This document shows, piece after piece, positions 62,287 through 64,000 of a DNA stretch of 64,000 nucleotides. Position 1 is the stretch's first letter; every line of letters starts with the position of its first letter. The notes beneath the pieces were generated by a model, which worked only from the letters and a program-made list of their open reading frames with translations, ran no database searches and was not told where the DNA came from. This DNA is from Candidatus Borrarchaeum weybense (GTDB taxonomy: Archaea > Asgardarchaeota > Sifarchaeia > Borrarchaeales > Borrarchaeaceae), in contig JAHQJS010000008.1 in NCBI GenBank assembly GCA_019057385.1, forward strand, positions 1 to 64,000, read 5' to 3'. The translations under genes were made by a program, and so were the position numbers.

Positions 62287-62395
62287 GAAGGATTATTCAG
62301 ATTACGCAAAAATCATAAAGAAGGATTATTCAGATTACGCAAAAATCATAAAGAAGGATTATTCAGATTACGCAAAAATCATAAAGAAGGATTAT
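62287..62395 (+). repeat. 33-bp tandem repeat, three full copies, in the uL22 leader
   Basis: The unit GAAGGATTATTCAGATTACG-CAAAAATCATAAA occurs at 62287-62319, 62320-62352 and 62353-62385 without a mismatch, then a partial copy begins. Its length is a multiple of three and it is open in the uL22 frame (KKDYSDYAKII), but TAA and TAG stops lie just ahead and no start codon occurs, so translation is unlikely. Confidence 0.9.
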
Positions 62396-62440
62396 ACTGA
62401 TACGTTCTTCTTCCTTAATACTTGTTGGAAGGAAAGAATT

Positions 62441-62902
62441 ATGCCAAATTACAAATATTCAATTTATGGTCTGGATCCAGATAGAACTGCTAAAGCAAGC
62501 GGCAGAGACTTAAGAATTTCACCGAAGCATGCAAGAGAGATTTGCGATGCTTTAAAAGATATGGATCTCGACAAGGCGAAGGAATTCCTCGAAGATGTAA
62601 TTGATATGAAGAAAATGGTGCCATTGAAGCGTCATAAAAGAAAAAAGCCGCATCATAAAGGCCTAAATAAGTGGTATGCGGGTGCGTATCCTGTAAAAGC
62701 AGCCGATGCTATTTTGACTATCCTTGATAATGCAGAAGCAAATGCGGAGTATAAAGGGCTTGATATTGACAGATGTAGGCTTATTCATATTGTGGCGCAT
62801 CGAGCAATGAAGATTAAGAACTATATTTCTCGCGCCTTTGGAAAATCGTCACCATATTTTAATACGTTAACACATATTGAGGTTATAGTTGAAGAACAGT
62901 AA
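62441..62902 (+). CDS. rpl22: Ribosomal protein uL22
   Basis: A 153-residue archaeal L22: MPNYKYSIYGLDPDRTAKAS, the KHAREICDALKDMDLDKAKEFL helix, a basic loop KRHKRKKPHHKG and the C-terminal hairpin CRLIHIVAHRAMKIKNYISRAFG that lines the peptide tunnel. GGAAGGAAAG sets ATG 62441. It opens the uL22-uS3-uL29-Rpp29 run. Confidence 0.97.
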   Translation: MPNYKYSIYGLDPDRTAKASGRDLRISPKHAREICDALKDMDLDKAKEFLEDVIDMKKMVPLKRHKRKKPHHKGLNKWYAGAYPVKAADAILTILDNAEANAEYKGLDIDRCRLIHIVAHRAMKIKNYISRAFGKSSPYFNTLTHIEVIVEEQ

Positions 62903-62953
62903 ATGTGAGTTTAGACTGTAAAAAATCCTAATGATAAACCTGGGGGGAAAAAA

Positions 62954-63652
62954 ATCCCAACGAAGAATCATTTCATCGAAAAAGGCATATTACAAAATGA
63001 TATTGACGAATATTTCAGATCCAAACTCGCACGTGCGGGTTATAGTAACTTGGAGATATTCAAAACACCACTTGGTACTCGTGTTATTATTAATGCTGAA
63101 CGTCCTGGTATGATAATTGGTCGCCGAGGTCGAAGCGTTAAAGAACTTACGATTGACCTTGAACAGCGGTTTAACCTCGAAAACCCTCAGATTGAAGTAA
63201 ATCAAATTGACGTACCTGAGTTAGATGCAAAAGTTATGGTCCAGAGAATTGCTAGCGGGTTAGCTAGAGGTATACATTTTAGACGTGCAGGATATAGCGT
63301 CTTAAGACTAGTAATGAAAGCAGGAGCCAGAGGCGTAGAAATTACCATCAAGGGAAAGATTACAAGCCAACGTGCTCGAACAGAAAAATTTCGAGAAGGT
63401 TTTGTTGCAAAATGCGGCGAGCCTGCCTTACTATATGTAGATCAAGCAACAACCCATGTGCCACGAAAAAGCGGTGTCCTTGGTGTCACCGTAAAGATTA
63501 TGCTCCCTCAGGGAGTACTTCCTGACGAAGTAGAATTTATTCCTGGAACCAAACCTGATGAAAAAGAAATCGTTGAAAGCCCGATTGATGAACTGATCGA
63601 AGAAGAACCAGAGAATAAAGAATCTGACAGTGATGAAGAGGTGTCCGATTAA
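62954..63652 (+). CDS. rps3: Ribosomal protein uS3, apparent AUC start
   Basis: A 232-residue uS3 with the KH domain RPGMIIGRRGRSVKELT. The family N-terminus (PTKNHFIEKGILQNDIDEYF and RAGYSNLEIFKTPLGTRV) is fully encoded upstream of the first TTG (63050), but no ATG, GTG or TTG lies in frame. ATC 62954, six bases after GGGGGG (62942-62947), is where the start is expected. Either AUC is used or one base differs from the true ATG. The acidic C-terminal tail (EEEPENKESDSDEEVSD) is typical of archaea. Confidence 0.93.
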   Translation: MPTKNHFIEKGILQNDIDEYFRSKLARAGYSNLEIFKTPLGTRVIINAERPGMIIGRRGRSVKELTIDLEQRFNLENPQIEVNQIDVPELDAKVMVQRIASGLARGIHFRRAGYSVLRLVMKAGARGVEITIKGKITSQRARTEKFREGFVAKCGEPALLYVDQATTHVPRKSGVLGVTVKIMLPQGVLPDEVEFIPGTKPDEKEIVESPIDELIEEEPENKESDSDEEVSD

Positions 63653-63861
63653 TGGCGATATTACGTTCTAAAGAAATTAGAACAATGGAACCTTCTGCTA
63701 GACTAAAAAAATTGATGGAACTCAGAGCAGAATATATGGAAAATAAGGCAAAGATAGCAACTGGAGGGGCCTTAGAGAGCCCTGGACGAGTAAAAGCATT
63801 AAGAAGAACTATTGCCCGACTAGTTACCATCATTCGTGAAGAAGAAGCGAAATCAAAATGA
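63652..63861 (+). CDS. rpl29: Ribosomal protein uL29
   Basis: A 69-residue two-helix protein: LRSKEIRTMEPSARLKKLMEL, RAEYMENKAKIATGGALESP and RVKALRRTIARLVTIIREEE. Its ATG overlaps the last base of the uS3 stop codon (TAATG), so the two are translated in series. It binds 23S rRNA near the exit tunnel. Confidence 0.95.
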   Translation: MAILRSKEIRTMEPSARLKKLMELRAEYMENKAKIATGGALESPGRVKALRRTIARLVTIIREEEAKSK

Positions 63862-64000
63862 CATTAAACCGTAATGCAAAGATCCTGTTAAGTCGTGAAT
63901 TCATTGGTTTGAGAATAAAGGTTATGAAATCCACTCATAGTGAGCTATGTGGTATATTCGGTACGATTATTGATGAAACTAAGAATACGTTAGTAATTTA
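63858..64000 (+). CDS. rnp1: RNase P protein component 1 (Rpp29/Pop4), 5' part
   Basis: ATG 63858 overlaps the uL29 stop as ATGA. The 47 visible residues, MTLNRNAKILLSREFIGLRI, KVMKSTHSELCGIFGTIIDE and TKNTLVI, match the start of archaeal Rpp29, with the Sm-like fold containing GLxxxVxxS...GxxGxIxDET. The gene runs off the window. It follows uL29 in many archaea. Confidence 0.93.
   Translation, partial: MTLNRNAKILLSREFIGLRIKVMKSTHSELCGIFGTIIDETKNTLVI

Noticed and set aside
62287..62395. 33-bp repeats as a CRISPR array
   Set aside because: Copies are directly abutting with no variable spacers and no cas genes are nearby.

Overview
The window is AT-rich archaeal DNA, and its gene content points to an Asgard (Promethearchaeota-type) archaeon. 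Archaeal informational genes are dense: PCNA, a GINS subunit, Orc1/Cdc6, archaeal DNA ligase, class I lysyl-tRNA synthetase, archaeal CCA-adding enzyme, eIF2-alpha, Nop10, eS27, TFS and RNase P Rpp29. Archaeal lipid genes (GGGP synthase, geranylgeranyl reductase) sit beside them, and so do two eukaryote-signature proteins, a profilin-like protein and a small Arf-type GTPase. The lineage call rests on these last two and is an inference; no rRNA or tRNA gene was seen.

Layout. 1-10 kb: LPG-synthase-like membrane protein, DUF167, profilin, a dolichol-phosphate sugar synthase, MoaA, an RNase III-like protein, an OB-fold protein, the GTPase, TFS, a membrane glycosyltransferase and a divergent TnpB-related gene. 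10-25 kb: surface glycosylation (GT4 enzymes, AglB oligosaccharyltransferase, a lipid-linked oligosaccharide flippase) surrounding the translation/replication block PAC2-Nop10-eIF2a-eS27-GINS-PCNA. 25-34 kb: LysRS, a Zn/Cd-type P-ATPase and a ZIP permease, UPF0201/UPF0200, a full-length tnpB and an AAA ATPase. 34-44 kb: RNA-repair enzymes (ThpR, CCA transferase), Orc1/Cdc6, a KaiC-like pair, the lipid pair and AMP phosphorylase. 45-56 kb: DNA ligase, MetAP, and a complete LysW-carrier lysine/arginine cluster (Lrp regulator, two LysW, LysX, LysY, LysZ, LysJ, LysK) followed by an agmatinase-family gene on the other strand. 57-62 kb: DUF211, a HAD phosphatase, three small helical proteins, F420-dependent NADP reductase, a TIM-barrel protein and a HEAT-repeat protein. 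62-64 kb: the start of a ribosomal protein operon (uL22-uS3-uL29-Rpp29).

System-level threads. (1) Glycosylation: DPM1-like synthase, three membrane GT-C enzymes including AglB, four GT4 enzymes and a flippase together suggest N-glycan assembly and transfer. (2) IS200/IS605-type activity: two very different TnpB proteins, plus at least eight short hairpin relics ending in GTAGTT(C/T)A-like tails, scattered at gene borders. These look like orphan element right ends/guide-RNA 3' ends. (3) LysW pathway: two tandem amino-group carrier proteins, a phased TCGAA array ahead of the first one and a duplicated mini-ORF ahead of lysY suggest unusual specialisation and control. (4) The ribosomal operon has a 33-bp triple repeat in its probable leader, and its uS3 gene appears to begin with AUC behind a strong Shine-Dalgarno sequence.

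All calls come from reading the translated sequence and recognising motifs; no database search was possible. Several start codons were moved from the longest open frame where a ribosome binding site or family alignment supported it.
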